64,000 nt of DNA from Streptomyces apocyni (GCF_009739465.1 NZ_WHOM01000072.1:33260-97259), one strand, 5' to 3'; shown: positions 43,410 through 54,122, numbered from the stretch's first letter. The notes: a model not told the origin generated them from the letters alone. Numbers and translations: made by a program.

Positions 43410-44246
43410 CTACAGGGCTTGCTTCTTGCGGCGGTTGCTGGTCAGTTGGCCGACGAGCACGATGGCGACCGCGATCACGAACATCGCCGTACCGATCACG
43501 TTGACCTGGACGGGAACGCCGCGCTGTGCCGCGCCCCAGACGAACATCGGGAAGGTCACGGTGGACGGGCCCGCGTTGAACTGCGTGATGATGAAGTCGT
43601 CGAACGACAGGGCGAAGCTCAGCATGGCGCCGGCGGCGATGCCGGGCGCGGCCAGCGGCAGGGTGACGCGCCAGAACGTCTGCGCGGGTCCCGCGTACAG
43701 GTCACGGGCGGCCTCTTCGAGCCGCGGGTCCATGGACATGACGCGGGCCTTGACCGCGACGATCACGAAGCTCAGGCAGAACATGACGTGCGCGATGAGG
43801 ATCGTGGTGAAGCCGAAGTTGACCCGCATGTTGAGGAACAGCGTGCCGAGCGAGGCGGCCATCACGACCTCGGGCATGGCCATCGGCAGGAAGATCAGGC
43901 CCTGGGCGGTGGACTTGCCGCGGAAGCGGTAGCGGCCGAGCGCGAAGGCGGCCAGGGTGCCGAAGACGGTGGCGATCAGGGTGGCCGTGAGGGCGATCCT
44001 CAGGCTCAGCCCGAGTGAGCCGCACATGTCGGCGACACCGCAGGGGTTGGTCCAGGCGTCGGTGGAGAACTCCCGCCACTCGTAGTTGAAGCGTCCCGCC
44101 GGTTTGTTGAACGAGAACAGCATCACGACGACGTTGGGGAGCAGCAGGTAGACCAGGGCGAGCGATCCCATGATGACAACGAGATTGCGGCGCACCCAGC
44201 GGATGGGGGCGGTCAGGAGCGTCAGGGGTGTCAGGGGTGCGGACAT
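43410..44246 (-). CDS. potC: Spermidine/putrescine-type ABC permease (PotC-like)
   Basis: A 278-residue inner-membrane permease with six predicted helices and an EAA-type loop near EEAARDLYAGPAQTFWRVTLP. It begins in a TGATG overlap with the PotB-like stop. PotC-type placement (second permease after PotB) and the neighbouring ATPase and binding protein fit a polyamine importer. Symbol follows position and family, not a proven substrate. Confidence 0.88.
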   Translation of the reverse strand: MSAPLTPLTLLTAPIRWVRRNLVVIMGSLALVYLLLPNVVVMLFSFNKPAGRFNYEWREFSTDAWTNPCGVADMCGSLGLSLRIALTATLIATVFGTLAAFALGRYRFRGKSTAQGLIFLPMAMPEVVMAASLGTLFLNMRVNFGFTTILIAHVMFCLSFVIVAVKARVMSMDPRLEEAARDLYAGPAQTFWRVTLPLAAPGIAAGAMLSFALSFDDFIITQFNAGPSTVTFPMFVWGAAQRGVPVQVNVIGTAMFVIAVAIVLVGQLTSNRRKKQAL

Positions 44247-45183
44247 CAGACCAGGTCCTCCGTTCCCGCGCGGCGCATGTAGAGGGTGACCATGACCAGG
44301 ATCAGCGCCATCAGGATGAACGACATGGCGGCCGCGGTCGGGTAGTCGAGGACGTTGAGGAACTGCTTCTGGATGGCGTTGCCGACCATCTGCTCGCGCG
44401 GTGAGCCGAGCAGTTGGGCGTTGATGTAGTCACCGGACGCCGGGATGAAGGTGAGCAGGGTGCCCGCGACGACGCCGGGCAGCGACAGCGGGAAGGTCAC
44501 CCTGCGGAAGGTGGTGGAGGGCTTGGCGTACAGGTCGCGGGAGGCCTCGTGCAGTGCGGGGTCGATCCGCTCCAGGGAGCTGTACAGCGGCAGCACCATG
44601 AACGGCAGGAAGTTGTAGGTGAGCCCGCAGATGACCGCGAGCGGAGTGGCCAGGACCCGGTCGTCGGCGGTCAGGCCCAGCCAGCTCGTGACATCGAGGA
44701 GATGCAGGCTGTTCAGGGCGGAGACCACGGGTCCCGAGTCGGACAGGATCGACTTCCAGGCGAGGGTACGGATCAGGAAGCTGGTGAAGAAGGGCGCGAT
44801 GACCATCACCAGGAGCAGCCCGCGCCAGCGTCCGGCCCGGAACGCGATCATGTACGCCAGCGGGTAGCCGATGAGCAGACACAGCGCGGTGGCGACGGCC
44901 GCGTACAGGAAGGAACGGAGGAAGTGCGGGCCGTAGTCCTGGAGCGCCTCCCAGTACGTGGCGAAGTGCCAGGTGACCTGGTAGCCCTCCTCCAGGGAGC
45001 CGGTCTGGACCGAGGTCGAGGCCTGGTAGAAGAGCGGGGCGACGAAGAAGACGGCGAGCCAGATCCCGGCGGGCAGCAGCAGCCAGTACGGGGTGAGGCG
45101 GGGCCGCCGCTCTGGGGCGGCGGGCGGTGCCTCGGCCGGGGCCGCCGCACCCGGTGGTGGTGGGGCGGTCGTGAGCGCGGGGC

Positions 45184-45187
<4 letters not shown>
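44246..45187 (-). CDS. potB: Spermidine/putrescine-type ABC permease (PotB-like)
   Basis: A 313-residue permease. It has a Pro/Ala-rich cytoplasmic leader, then helices, with the coupling loop HEASRDLYAKPSTTFRRVTFP. Its start overlaps the ATPase stop by 4 nt, and it ends in an overlap with potC. With potA, potC and the PotD-like binding protein it forms one importer. Confidence 0.9.
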
Positions 45188-46308
<1,121 letters not shown>

Positions 46309-46315
46309 GAACGTT

Positions 46316-46345
46316 CCTCAGATGGGCTTGCCTCAGATGGGCTTG
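46316..46345. repeat. Two 15-bp direct repeats in the potA leader
   Basis: The unit cctcagatgggcttg occurs perfectly at 46316-46330 and 46331-46345. On the minus strand each copy contains TGAGG, so the ribosome-binding site is duplicated. Confidence 0.85.
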
Positions 46346-46361
46346 GCTTCCGCCAGGGTTC

Positions 46362-47612
46362 TCACGCGCCGATCAGCTTGGCGAACTGGTCCTCGTAGCG
46401 GGTCTCTTCCTTCTCGCTGAGCTGCCGGAAGTTGTGGCCCTTGGCGATCATCTTGGCGTCCGGGACGATCAGCGGGTCCTGGGCGAGCTCCTTGTCGATC
46501 TTGGCGAGCTCTTCCTTGGCGCCGACGACGGGGCAGATGTAGTTGACCCAGGCGGCCAGTTCGGCCGCGACCTTGGGCTGGTAGTAGTAGTTGATCAGCG
46601 TCTCGGCGTTCTTCTGGTGCTTGGCCTTGGCGGGGACCAGCAGGTCGTCGGTGCCGAAGAGGTAGCCGTTGTCCGGCAGGTAGAACTGCACGTCCGGGTT
46701 GTCGAACTGGAGCTGTACGACGTCACCGGCCCAGGCGACGCAGGCGGCGATGTCACCGGAGTTCAGCTCGTCCATGTAGTCGTTGCCGGTGAAGCGGCGG
46801 ATCTGCCGGGAGTCCACCGCCTTCTGGATCTTGGCGATGGCGGCGGAGTAGTCGTCGTCGCTGAAGTCCGCGGAGTCCTTGCCCATGTCGAGCAGGGTCA
46901 GGCCCATGGTGTCGTGCATCTCGGTGAGCATCGAGACCTTGCCCTTGAGGGAGTCGTCCTCCAGGAGCTGGGTGACGCTCTTGACCACCTTTCCCTTGGT
47001 GGCCTTCTTGTTGTACGCGATGACGGCGGCGGTGCCCGCCCAGGGGTAGCTGAACTGGCGGCCGGGGTCGTGCGCGGCGTTGCGGAAGCGGTTTTCGAGG
47101 TTGGCCACGGCGTTGGGCAGGTTGGCCGGGTTCAGGCGGCGGGCCCAGCCGTGCTTGATGAGCCGTCCGGCCATCCAGTCGGAGAGGCAGATCAGGTCGC
47201 GGCCGGTGTCCTGGCCCGCGGCGAGCTGCGGCTTGATCTTGCCGTAGAACTCGTTGTTGTCGTTGATGTCCTCGATGTACTTGACCTTGATCCCGGACTC
47301 CCGCTGGAAGGCGTCCAGGGTGGGGCGCTTGTTCTCGTCATCGTCGTCGACGTCGACGTACAGCGGCCAGTTGGCGAAGTTGAGCACCTTCTCCTTGTCG
47401 GAGAGGTCCCGGGGCTTCTCCTTGTCCTGGCCGTCGTCGCCGCCCTCGGCCGGGGGGATGCCACAGGCGGCGAGCAGGGCTCCGCCGGCCGCGAGCGAGG
47501 TGCCCTGGAGCATGCGGCGGCGGGACATGGCGGCGCGGCCGCTGGTCAGACTGCGTTCCCAGGCCTTGCGGACCGGCTCGGACATGCCGTCGAAGAGATC
47601 AGTGGGTATCAC
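46362..47612 (-). CDS. potD: Polyamine-binding lipoprotein (PotD-like)
   Basis: A 416-residue binding protein. The N-terminal signal carries SRRRMLQG (Tat-like) followed by a lipobox LLAACG, so it is likely exported folded and lipid-anchored. The mature region has LNFANWPLYVD and CLSDWMAGRLIK, typical of the PotD/PotF family, and lies first in the transporter genes. GTG start, AGGAAGG upstream. It follows the aldehyde dehydrogenase gene with a 95-bp gap. Confidence 0.9.
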   Translation of the reverse strand: MIPTDLFDGMSEPVRKAWERSLTSGRAAMSRRRMLQGTSLAAGGALLAACGIPPAEGGDDGQDKEKPRDLSDKEKVLNFANWPLYVDVDDDDENKRPTLDAFQRESGIKVKYIEDINDNNEFYGKIKPQLAAGQDTGRDLICLSDWMAGRLIKHGWARRLNPANLPNAVANLENRFRNAAHDPGRQFSYPWAGTAAVIAYNKKATKGKVVKSVTQLLEDDSLKGKVSMLTEMHDTMGLTLLDMGKDSADFSDDDYSAAIAKIQKAVDSRQIRRFTGNDYMDELNSGDIAACVAWAGDVVQLQFDNPDVQFYLPDNGYLFGTDDLLVPAKAKHQKNAETLINYYYQPKVAAELAAWVNYICPVVGAKEELAKIDKELAQDPLIVPDAKMIAKGHNFRQLSEKEETRYEDQFAKLIGA

Positions 47613-47707
47613 AGGGAACTGCCTTCCTGGGGAGGGGGGAGGGAAGGAGTGGGCGCTGGCGGTGAGCGGTCGCGTCGTGGCGTATGGGGGTACCCGACGG
47701 TGGTGGT

Positions 47708-49213
47708 TCAGCGGGTGCCGAAGACCGTGCGGTGCCAGTCCTTCCTGGCGACCGCGGTGTTGTCGTACATGACGTGCTTGACCTGCGTGTACTCCTCGAA
47801 GGAGTACGCCGACATGTCCTTACCGAAGCCGGAGGCCTTGTAGCCGCCGTGCGGCATCTCACTGAGGATCGGGATGTGGTCGTTGATCCAGACGCAGCCC
47901 GCCTGGATCTCGCGGGTGGCCCGGCCGGTGCGGTAGACGTCACGGCTCCAGGCGGACGCGGCCAGGCCGTACGGGGTGTCGTTGGCGAGGCGGATGCCCT
48001 CGTCGTCGGAGTCGAAGGGCAGGACCACCAGGACCGGGCCGAAGATCTCGGCCTGGACGATCTCGCTGTCCTGGGCGGCGTCGGCGATCAGGGTCGGCCG
48101 GTAGTAGGCACCGTCGTTGTCCGGGGCCGTGCCGCCGGTGACCACGCGCGCGTAGCCGCGTGCCCGGTCGACGAAACCGGCGACGCGGTCGCGCTGGGCG
48201 TGCGAGATCAGCGGGCCGAGGTCGGTGGACGCGTCGAAGGGGTCACCGAGCCGTACGGTCTCCATCAGGTCGGCGACGCCCTGGACGAAGGCGTCGTAGA
48301 GCGGGCGTTGGACGTACGCGCGCGTGGCGGCCGTGCAGTCCTGGCCGGTGTTGATCAGCGCACCGGCGACGGCGCCGTGCACCGCGGCCTCAAGGTCGGC
48401 GTCGTCGAAGACCACGAACGGGGCCTTGCCGCCGAGTTCGAGGTGCAGCCGCTTCACGGTGGAGGTGGCGATCTCGGCGACCCGCTTGCCGACCGCGGTG
48501 GAGCCGGTGAAGGAGGTCATCGCCACGTCCGCGTGGCCGACGAGGTGTTCGCCCGCGTCCCGGCCCGCGCCGGTGATGATGTTGACCACGCCGTCCGGGA
48601 TGCCTGCGTCGGTGGCCGCCTGGGCGAACAGCAGGGAGGTGAGCGGGGTCAGCTCGGCGGGCTTGAGGACGATGGTGTTGCCCGCGGCGATGGCCGGCAG
48701 CACCTTCCAGGCGGCCATCTGGAGCGGGTAGTTCCAGGGCGCGATGGAGCCGACGACACCGATCGGCTCCCGGCGTACGTACGAGGTGTGGTCGGCGCTG
48801 TACTCGCCCGCGCTCTGGCCCTGGAGGTGGCGGGCGGCGCCCGCGAAGTAGGCGGTGTTGTCGATGCTGCCGGGGACGTCGAACTCCCGGCTCAGTTTGA
48901 TCGGTTTGCCGCACTGCAGGGACTCGGCCTGCGCGAATTCCTCGGCGCGCTCGGTGAGTACGGCGGCGAAACGGTGCATCGCGTCGGAGCGCTCACCTGG
49001 GGTCGCGCCCGCCCAGCCGGGGAAGGCGGCGCTCGCGGCGGCCACCGCGGCGTCGACGTCAGCGCTGGACGCGAGGTCGTAGGTAAGCACCTGCTCGCCG
49101 GTGGCCGGATCGATGACGGTGTGCTGCTGACCGGATGTTCCGGGTCGCAGCTCGCCGCCGATGTACTGCGCGCCTACCGCGAAGCGGTCTTGCGCCGAGA
49201 AACGGTCACCCAT
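47708..49213 (-). CDS. Aldehyde dehydrogenase (gamma-aminobutyraldehyde dehydrogenase-like)
   Basis: A 501-residue dehydrogenase. The catalytic Cys is in NTGQDCTAATRAYV and Glu in LHLELGGKAPF; the C-terminus MPHGGYKASGFGKDM is typical of betaine/aminobutyraldehyde dehydrogenases. It is the first gene of the transporter-PuuB unit, so oxidation of 4-aminobutyraldehyde or the gamma-glutamyl form is likely. ATG 49213 is chosen (GGAGAG upstream); the open frame to 49414 lacks support and overlaps the divergent NADAR gene. Confidence 0.9.
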   Translation of the reverse strand: MGDRFSAQDRFAVGAQYIGGELRPGTSGQQHTVIDPATGEQVLTYDLASSADVDAAVAAASAAFPGWAGATPGERSDAMHRFAAVLTERAEEFAQAESLQCGKPIKLSREFDVPGSIDNTAYFAGAARHLQGQSAGEYSADHTSYVRREPIGVVGSIAPWNYPLQMAAWKVLPAIAAGNTIVLKPAELTPLTSLLFAQAATDAGIPDGVVNIITGAGRDAGEHLVGHADVAMTSFTGSTAVGKRVAEIATSTVKRLHLELGGKAPFVVFDDADLEAAVHGAVAGALINTGQDCTAATRAYVQRPLYDAFVQGVADLMETVRLGDPFDASTDLGPLISHAQRDRVAGFVDRARGYARVVTGGTAPDNDGAYYRPTLIADAAQDSEIVQAEIFGPVLVVLPFDSDDEGIRLANDTPYGLAASAWSRDVYRTGRATREIQAGCVWINDHIPILSEMPHGGYKASGFGKDMSAYSFEEYTQVKHVMYDNTAVARKDWHRTVFGTR

Positions 49214-49358
49214 CACGCTCTCCGTAGCTCCAGCTCGAATTGAGTGCCGATCCTGACAGAGCAGATGACCTTCAACAAGGGATTCCGTTGTTGCCTTTTG
49301 GTTACGCGACGGAATCTGTCGACCAGGTGTCGAGTCCCCCGGGAAAAGGGGGGACGGA

Positions 49359-49937
49359 GTGTCAGTGGCGGATGCCAGACTCGCGTGCATGGAACAGATC
49401 AAGGAACTCGCCACGCGGGTCAGCGCGGGTGAACGGATCAGGTTTCTGCACTTCTGGGGCCACCGGCCGGGCCGGGACGGGCGGATAGGCGCCGCCTGCC
49501 TGAGTCAGTGGTGGGTCGCGCCGTTCACGGTGGACGGCATCGAGTATCCGACGGCCGAGCACTGGATGATGGCGGCCAAGGCCCGCCTCTTCGGCGACGC
49601 GCGGGCCGAGCGTCAGGCGCTGGAGGCCAGCGGCCCGGCCGTGGCGAAGAAGGCGGGGCGGCTGGTCGCGGGCTTCGACGAGGCGGTCTGGGAGCGCGAG
49701 CGGTTCGCCATCGTGGTCGAGGGGAACGTGCACAAGTTCGCGGCCCATCAGGAGCTGCGGGAGTTTCTGCTCGGCACGGGCGAGCGGGTGCTGGTCGAGG
49801 CCAGTCCGCTGGACCGGGTGTGGGGGATCGGGCTGGCGAGGGACGACGAGCGGGCGGACGACCCGGCACGCTGGCGCGGCCTCAACCTGCTGGGGTTCGC
49901 GCTGATGGAGGCGCGGGAGCGGCTGCGGGCGGGCTAG
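49359..49937 (+). CDS. NADAR domain protein (YbiA-like)
   Basis: A 192-residue NADAR-family protein. The family core is seen in YPTAEHWMMAAKARLFGD and DRVWGIGLARDDERADDP..GLNLLGFALM. NADAR proteins are N-glycosidases or ADP-ribose-releasing enzymes linked to riboflavin intermediate clearance and to ADP-ribosylation reversal. No ADP-ribosyltransferase is adjacent. GTG 49359 has an AAAAGGGGG tract upstream; ATG 49389 is an alternative. Its stop codon shares CTAG with the stop of the convergent DUF4190 gene. Confidence 0.88.
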   Translation: MSVADARLACMEQIKELATRVSAGERIRFLHFWGHRPGRDGRIGAACLSQWWVAPFTVDGIEYPTAEHWMMAAKARLFGDARAERQALEASGPAVAKKAGRLVAGFDEAVWERERFAIVVEGNVHKFAAHQELREFLLGTGERVLVEASPLDRVWGIGLARDDERADDPARWRGLNLLGFALMEARERLRAG

Positions 49938-50674
49938 CTGGCGGGCTCGTGGGCGGGCTGGTGGGGTATGAGGGGGGCGCTGGCGGAGTAGGCGGGGTCG
50001 TCGCGTTCCTCGAAGGGGTCGTCGCCTTCGTCTTCCCACGTGAAGAACGCGACCATGCCGATCACCATCACGATGCCGATCACCAGGCCGATGGCTCCGG
50101 TGATGATTCCGGCCAGTGCCATACCGTCGTTGTCCGCCTCGCCCTGGCGGACCTTCTTGCGGCCGATGATGCCGAAGATCAGCGCGAGGGTGCCCAGGAT
50201 GATCGAGAGGACGCCGTACAGGCAGAACAAACAGACGGACAGGATGCCCAGCACCATCGCGGCGGTTCCCATGCCGTTGTTGGGCTGCGCGGGCGGGTAG
50301 GGCCAGCCGGGCGTGGGCCCGCCCGGGTACGTGGGATAGGCGGGGTACGCGGGGTGGCCTGCCGCCGGTCCGGGCGGGTAGCCCTGTCCGGGGACTGGCC
50401 CAGGGCCGTCGGGCGCGAGGGGCGGTGGCGGTACCGCCGCGGTGGGCGGCAGGCCGTCGAAGGGGGGTGGGGCGTACGGCGCGGGGTGTCCTGGCTGCGG
50501 TCCGGGCGTCCCGTACGGGGGAAGCCACGCGCCCGCCGTACCGGTAGACGGCTGCGTCGGTGGCACCCGATCCGCCTGGTCCGCCCGGTCAGCCCGGTCC
50601 TCGGGCGGCGCCCACGGGTCACGCTCTTGGGGTGTCCCTGGCTCCGCTGGTCCGTGCTGGTGGTCCCCGGTCAT
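49934..50674 (-). CDS. DUF4190 membrane protein with proline-rich leader
   Basis: A 246-residue protein: a ~130-residue Pro/Gly/Tyr-rich cytoplasmic segment, then two transmembrane helices (AAMVLGILSVCLFCLYGVLS and ALAGIITGAIGLVIGIVMVI) joined by GRKKVRQGEADN, the DUF4190 pattern, and a short acidic tail. Role unknown; such proteins are common in actinobacteria. ATG 50674 is chosen over the longer frame to 50932. Convergent with the NADAR gene. Confidence 0.85.
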   Translation of the reverse strand: MTGDHQHGPAEPGTPQERDPWAPPEDRADRADQADRVPPTQPSTGTAGAWLPPYGTPGPQPGHPAPYAPPPFDGLPPTAAVPPPPLAPDGPGPVPGQGYPPGPAAGHPAYPAYPTYPGGPTPGWPYPPAQPNNGMGTAAMVLGILSVCLFCLYGVLSIILGTLALIFGIIGRKKVRQGEADNDGMALAGIITGAIGLVIGIVMVIGMVAFFTWEDEGDDPFEERDDPAYSASAPLIPHQPAHEPAS

Positions 50675-50804
50675 GATCCGCCCCCCACTTCGTCGCTTAC
50701 GTACCGTCATGCTACGGCCCAAGCCCGGCGCCGTACGGGCCGCCCCATACGATGAGCGGGACCGCGCATCGCACCGGCCGAGCGCATCGCTCCGGGAGGA
50801 CACG

Positions 50805-51860
50805 TTGACTGACCTGCACGCCTTCGTCGCCGGACTGCCCAAGGCCGAGCTGCATGTGCACCACATCGGCTCCGCGTCACCTCGGATCGTCGCGGAACTG
50901 GCGGCCCGGCACCCGGACTCCAAGGTCCCCACAGACCCGGAGGCCCTCGCCGACTACTTCACGTTCACGGACTTCGGGCACTTCATCGAGGTGTACCTGT
51001 CCGTGGTGGACCTGGTCCGCACCGCGGACGACGTCCGCCTGCTGACGTTCGAAGTCGCCCGTGACATGGCCCGCCAGAACATCCGCTACGCCGAGCTGAC
51101 CGTCACGCCGTACAGCTCGGTGCGCCGGGGGATCGACGAGTCCGCCTTCATGTCGGCGATCGAGGACGCCCGCAAGGCGGCCGAGGCCGAGCTGGGCGTC
51201 GTACTGCGCTGGTGCTTCGACATCCCCGGCGAGGCCGGACTCGAAGCGGCCGAGGTCACCGCCCGGCTCGCGGTCACCGAGGGGCTGCGCCCCGAGGGTC
51301 TGGTCTCCTTCGGGCTCGGCGGCCCGGAAATCGGCGTCGAGCGCCCGCAGTTCAAGCCGTACTTCGACCGGGCGATCGCCGCCGGGCTGCACTCCGTACC
51401 GCACGCGGGCGAGACGACCGGGCCGCAGACGATCTGGGACGCGCTGACCTCGCTGCGCGCGGAGCGCGTCGGGCACGGCACCAGCGCCACCCAGGACCCC
51501 GAGCTCCTCGCGTACCTCGCCGAGCACCGCATCGCGCTGGAGGTCTGCCCGACGTCGAACCTCGCGACCCGCGCGGTCGCCGACCTCGAGCGGCACCCGA
51601 TCCGGGAGATGGTCGCCGCGGGCGTGCTGGTGACGGTCAACTCCGACGACCCGCCGATGTTCGGTACCGACCTGAACAACGAGTACCTGGTCGCCGCGCG
51701 CCTGCTCGGCCTCGACGAGCGGGGCGTCGCGGAGCTCGCCAAGAACGCCGTCGGCGCCTCCTTCCTCGACGACGCGGGCAAGGCGCGGATCGCCGCCGAG
51801 ATCGACGCGTACACCGACTCCTCCCTCGGCGCCGCCGCCGCGGCACGGTTGGCGCCGTGA
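50805..51860 (+). CDS. mqnX: Aminodeoxyfutalosine deaminase-like, adenosine-deaminase family
   Basis: A 351-residue metal-dependent deaminase. Zinc ligands His17 and His19 lie in ELHVHHIGSASP, with later HAGETTGPQT and VNSDDPPMF supplying His, Glu and Asp. True adenosine deaminases have HLDGS here, while HHxGS-type members in Streptomyces are reported to deaminate aminodeoxyfutalosine in the futalosine menaquinone pathway. The assignment is a strong inference; adenosine deaminase is the alternative. TTG 50805 follows GGGAGGA. The GDPD gene follows directly. Confidence 0.78.
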   Translation: MTDLHAFVAGLPKAELHVHHIGSASPRIVAELAARHPDSKVPTDPEALADYFTFTDFGHFIEVYLSVVDLVRTADDVRLLTFEVARDMARQNIRYAELTVTPYSSVRRGIDESAFMSAIEDARKAAEAELGVVLRWCFDIPGEAGLEAAEVTARLAVTEGLRPEGLVSFGLGGPEIGVERPQFKPYFDRAIAAGLHSVPHAGETTGPQTIWDALTSLRAERVGHGTSATQDPELLAYLAEHRIALEVCPTSNLATRAVADLERHPIREMVAAGVLVTVNSDDPPMFGTDLNNEYLVAARLLGLDERGVAELAKNAVGASFLDDAGKARIAAEIDAYTDSSLGAAAAARLAP

Positions 51861-51883
51861 TCCCGCCTGACCACAATGGACCC

Positions 51884-52561
51884 ATGCGCTCCGTGACCGC
51901 CGTGGGCCACCGCGGCGCCCCGTACCGGGTCCGCGAGAACACCCTGGCCTCGCTGCGCTCCGCGCTGGCCGCGGGCGCGGACGCCGTCGAGATCGACGTA
52001 CGGCTGACCCGCGACGGCGTCCCCGTCCTGCTGCACGACACCACGCTGAAGCGCCTGTGGGGCCACGATCGGCCGCTCGACCAGCTCTCCGCCGCCGAGG
52101 TACGGGGCCTGACCGGCGGCGGCGTGCCCACCCTCGAGGAGGCGCTCCGGGCGACGGACGGCGACCGGATCATGGTCGACCTGCCGGACGCGACGCCCGA
52201 GGCGGTCCGCACCATCGTCGGTACCGTCCAGGACTGCGGGGCCGCCGAGCGCGCCTACTACTGCGCGGGCCCCACGACCATGCGCCTGGTCCGCGACGCG
52301 GACCCATACGCCGAGATCGCGCTCACCTGGAAGACTCTGGCCCCGGCCCGCCCCGAACTGCTCGAGGCGATCCGCCCGCGCTGGCTCAACTACCGCTTCG
52401 GCCTGCTCAGTCAGGACCTGGTCACCCGTGTCCACCGGGACGGCCTCCTGGTCTCCTGCTGGACCCCGGACACCACCCGCTCCATGCGCCGCCTGCTCGC
52501 CCTCGGCGTCGACTCCATCACCACAAACCGCGTAGACACCCTCTGCGCCCTCCGCGCCTGA
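51884..52561 (+). CDS. Glycerophosphodiester phosphodiesterase family protein
   Basis: A 225-residue GDPD enzyme fold: N-terminal GHRGAPYRVRENT, then VEIDVRLTRDGVPVLLHD, with late SCWTPDTTRSMRRLLALGVDSITTNR. Metal and catalytic residues (His-Arg, Glu-Asp, His-Asp) are all present. It probably hydrolyses glycerophosphodiesters to glycerol 3-phosphate. ATG 51884 is the likely start; GTG 51857 overlaps the previous stop (GTGA) and would add nine residues. A long hairpin ends the unit. Confidence 0.9.
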   Translation: MRSVTAVGHRGAPYRVRENTLASLRSALAAGADAVEIDVRLTRDGVPVLLHDTTLKRLWGHDRPLDQLSAAEVRGLTGGGVPTLEEALRATDGDRIMVDLPDATPEAVRTIVGTVQDCGAAERAYYCAGPTTMRLVRDADPYAEIALTWKTLAPARPELLEAIRPRWLNYRFGLLSQDLVTRVHRDGLLVSCWTPDTTRSMRRLLALGVDSITTNRVDTLCALRA

Positions 52562-52611
52562 CGCGCCTGACGCGCCGGACGCGGCCCGGGCGACCACCCG
52601 GCGGCAGACAA

Positions 52612-52652
52612 CGGGGCGGGCAGCGGGACCAGTTGGTCCGCTGCCCGCCCCG
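52612..52652. terminator. Bidirectional terminator between the GDPD and aldehyde dehydrogenase genes
   Basis: A 19-bp stem with one bulged G (52612-52631 with 52634-52652, cggggcgggcagcgg...). It lies between two convergent genes and should stop transcription from both sides. Confidence 0.85.
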
Positions 52653-52682
52653 TGCGGCTCTGCGGGTCTGACGGTCAGCCCG

Positions 52683-54122
52683 TCAGCCCTCGAGTGAGGT
52701 CATGACGTGCTTGACGCGGGTGTAGTCGTCGAAGCCGTACGCCGACAGGTCCTTGCCGTAGCCGGACTTCTTGAAGCCGCCGTGCGGCATCTCGGCGACC
52801 AGCGGGATGTGGGTGTTGATCCACACACAGCCGAAGTCAAGGGCCTTGGACAGGCGCATCGCGCGGCCGTGGTCCTTGGTCCACACCGAGGACGCCAGGG
52901 CGAACTCGACGTCGTTCGCGTACTGGATGGCCTGGGCCTCGTCCGTGAAGGACTGGACCGTGATGACCGGGCCGAAGACCTCCTGCTGGATGATCTCGTC
53001 GTCCTGCTTGAGGCCCGAGACGACGGTCGGCGCGTAGAAGTACCCCTTGTCGCCGACCCGCTGGCCGCCCGCCTCGACCTTCGCGTGCGCCGGAAGGCGG
53101 TCGATGAAGCCCTCGACCTGGGCGAGCTGGTTCGGGTTGTTCAGCGGGCCGAAGAGCACGTCCTCGTCGTCCGGCATACCGGTCTTGGTGTCGGACGCGG
53201 TCTTGGCGAGCGCCGTCACGAACTCGTCGTGGATGGACTCGTGGACCAGCACACGGGTGGCGGCCGTGCAGTCCTGTCCGGCGTTGAAGTACCCGGCCTC
53301 GGCAATGGCGCCAACAGCCTTGGCGATGTCGGTGTCCTCGAAGACCACCACCGGGGCCTTGCCGCCCAGCTCCAGGTGGACCCGCTTGACGTCCTTGGCC
53401 GCGGACGCGGCGACCTGCATACCGGCACGTACCGAGCCGGTGATGGAGGCCATCGCCGGGCTGGGGTGCTCGACCATCGCGCGGCCCGTGTCGCGGTCAC
53501 CGGTGACGACGTTGAAGACGCCCTTGGGCACGATCGAGCCGATGATCTCGGCCATCAGGATCGTGGACGCGGGGGTGGTGTCCGACGGCTTGAGGACCAC
53601 GGTGTTGCCCGCGGCGAGCGCCGGGGCGAACTTCCACACGGCCATCATCATCGGGTAGTTCCACGGCGCGACCTGCGCGCAGACGCCGATCGGCTCGCGG
53701 CGGACGATGGAGGTCAGACCCTCCATGTACTCGCCCGCCGAGCGGCCTTCGAGCATCCGCGCCGCGCCCGCGAAGAACCGGATCTGGTCCAGCATCATCG
53801 GGATCTCTTCGCTGCGGGTGAGCCCGATCGGCTTGCCGCAGTTCTCGGACTCGGCCGCGATCAGGTCCTCGGCCCGCTCCTCGAGGGCGTCGGCGATCTT
53901 CAGCAGCGCCTTCTGGCGCTCGGCCGGGACGAGGTCCCGCCAGGCCGGGAACGCGGCGGCGGCGGCCGCCATGGCGGCGTCCACGTCCGCCTGGCCGGAG
54001 AGCGGGGCGGTCGCGTACGCCTCACCGGTAGCCGGGTTGACCACCTCGGTGGTCCGCCCGTCCGCGGCGTCCCGGAACTCCCCGTCGATGTAGTTGCGCA
54101 GCCGACGCAGTTGGGTGGTCAC
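52683..54122 (-). CDS. Aldehyde dehydrogenase (aminobutyraldehyde dehydrogenase, PatD/PuuC-like)
   Basis: A 479-residue dehydrogenase. Catalytic Cys is in NAGQDCTAATRVLV, Glu in VHLELGGKAPVV; C-terminal MPHGGFKKSGYGKDLSAYGF. GTG start with AGGAGG 6 nt upstream. It diverges from the Lrp/AsnC-aminotransferase genes, and all three are probably controlled together. Its substrate is likely 4-aminobutyraldehyde made by the aminotransferase next door. Confidence 0.9.
   Translation of the reverse strand: MTTQLRRLRNYIDGEFRDAADGRTTEVVNPATGEAYATAPLSGQADVDAAMAAAAAAFPAWRDLVPAERQKALLKIADALEERAEDLIAAESENCGKPIGLTRSEEIPMMLDQIRFFAGAARMLEGRSAGEYMEGLTSIVRREPIGVCAQVAPWNYPMMMAVWKFAPALAAGNTVVLKPSDTTPASTILMAEIIGSIVPKGVFNVVTGDRDTGRAMVEHPSPAMASITGSVRAGMQVAASAAKDVKRVHLELGGKAPVVVFEDTDIAKAVGAIAEAGYFNAGQDCTAATRVLVHESIHDEFVTALAKTASDTKTGMPDDEDVLFGPLNNPNQLAQVEGFIDRLPAHAKVEAGGQRVGDKGYFYAPTVVSGLKQDDEIIQQEVFGPVITVQSFTDEAQAIQYANDVEFALASSVWTKDHGRAMRLSKALDFGCVWINTHIPLVAEMPHGGFKKSGYGKDLSAYGFDDYTRVKHVMTSLEG

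Noticed and set aside
49214..49414. 67-residue N-terminal extension of the aldehyde dehydrogenase
   Set aside because: It overlaps the divergent NADAR start, carries no aldehyde dehydrogenase homology, and ATG 49213 has a good ribosome-binding site.
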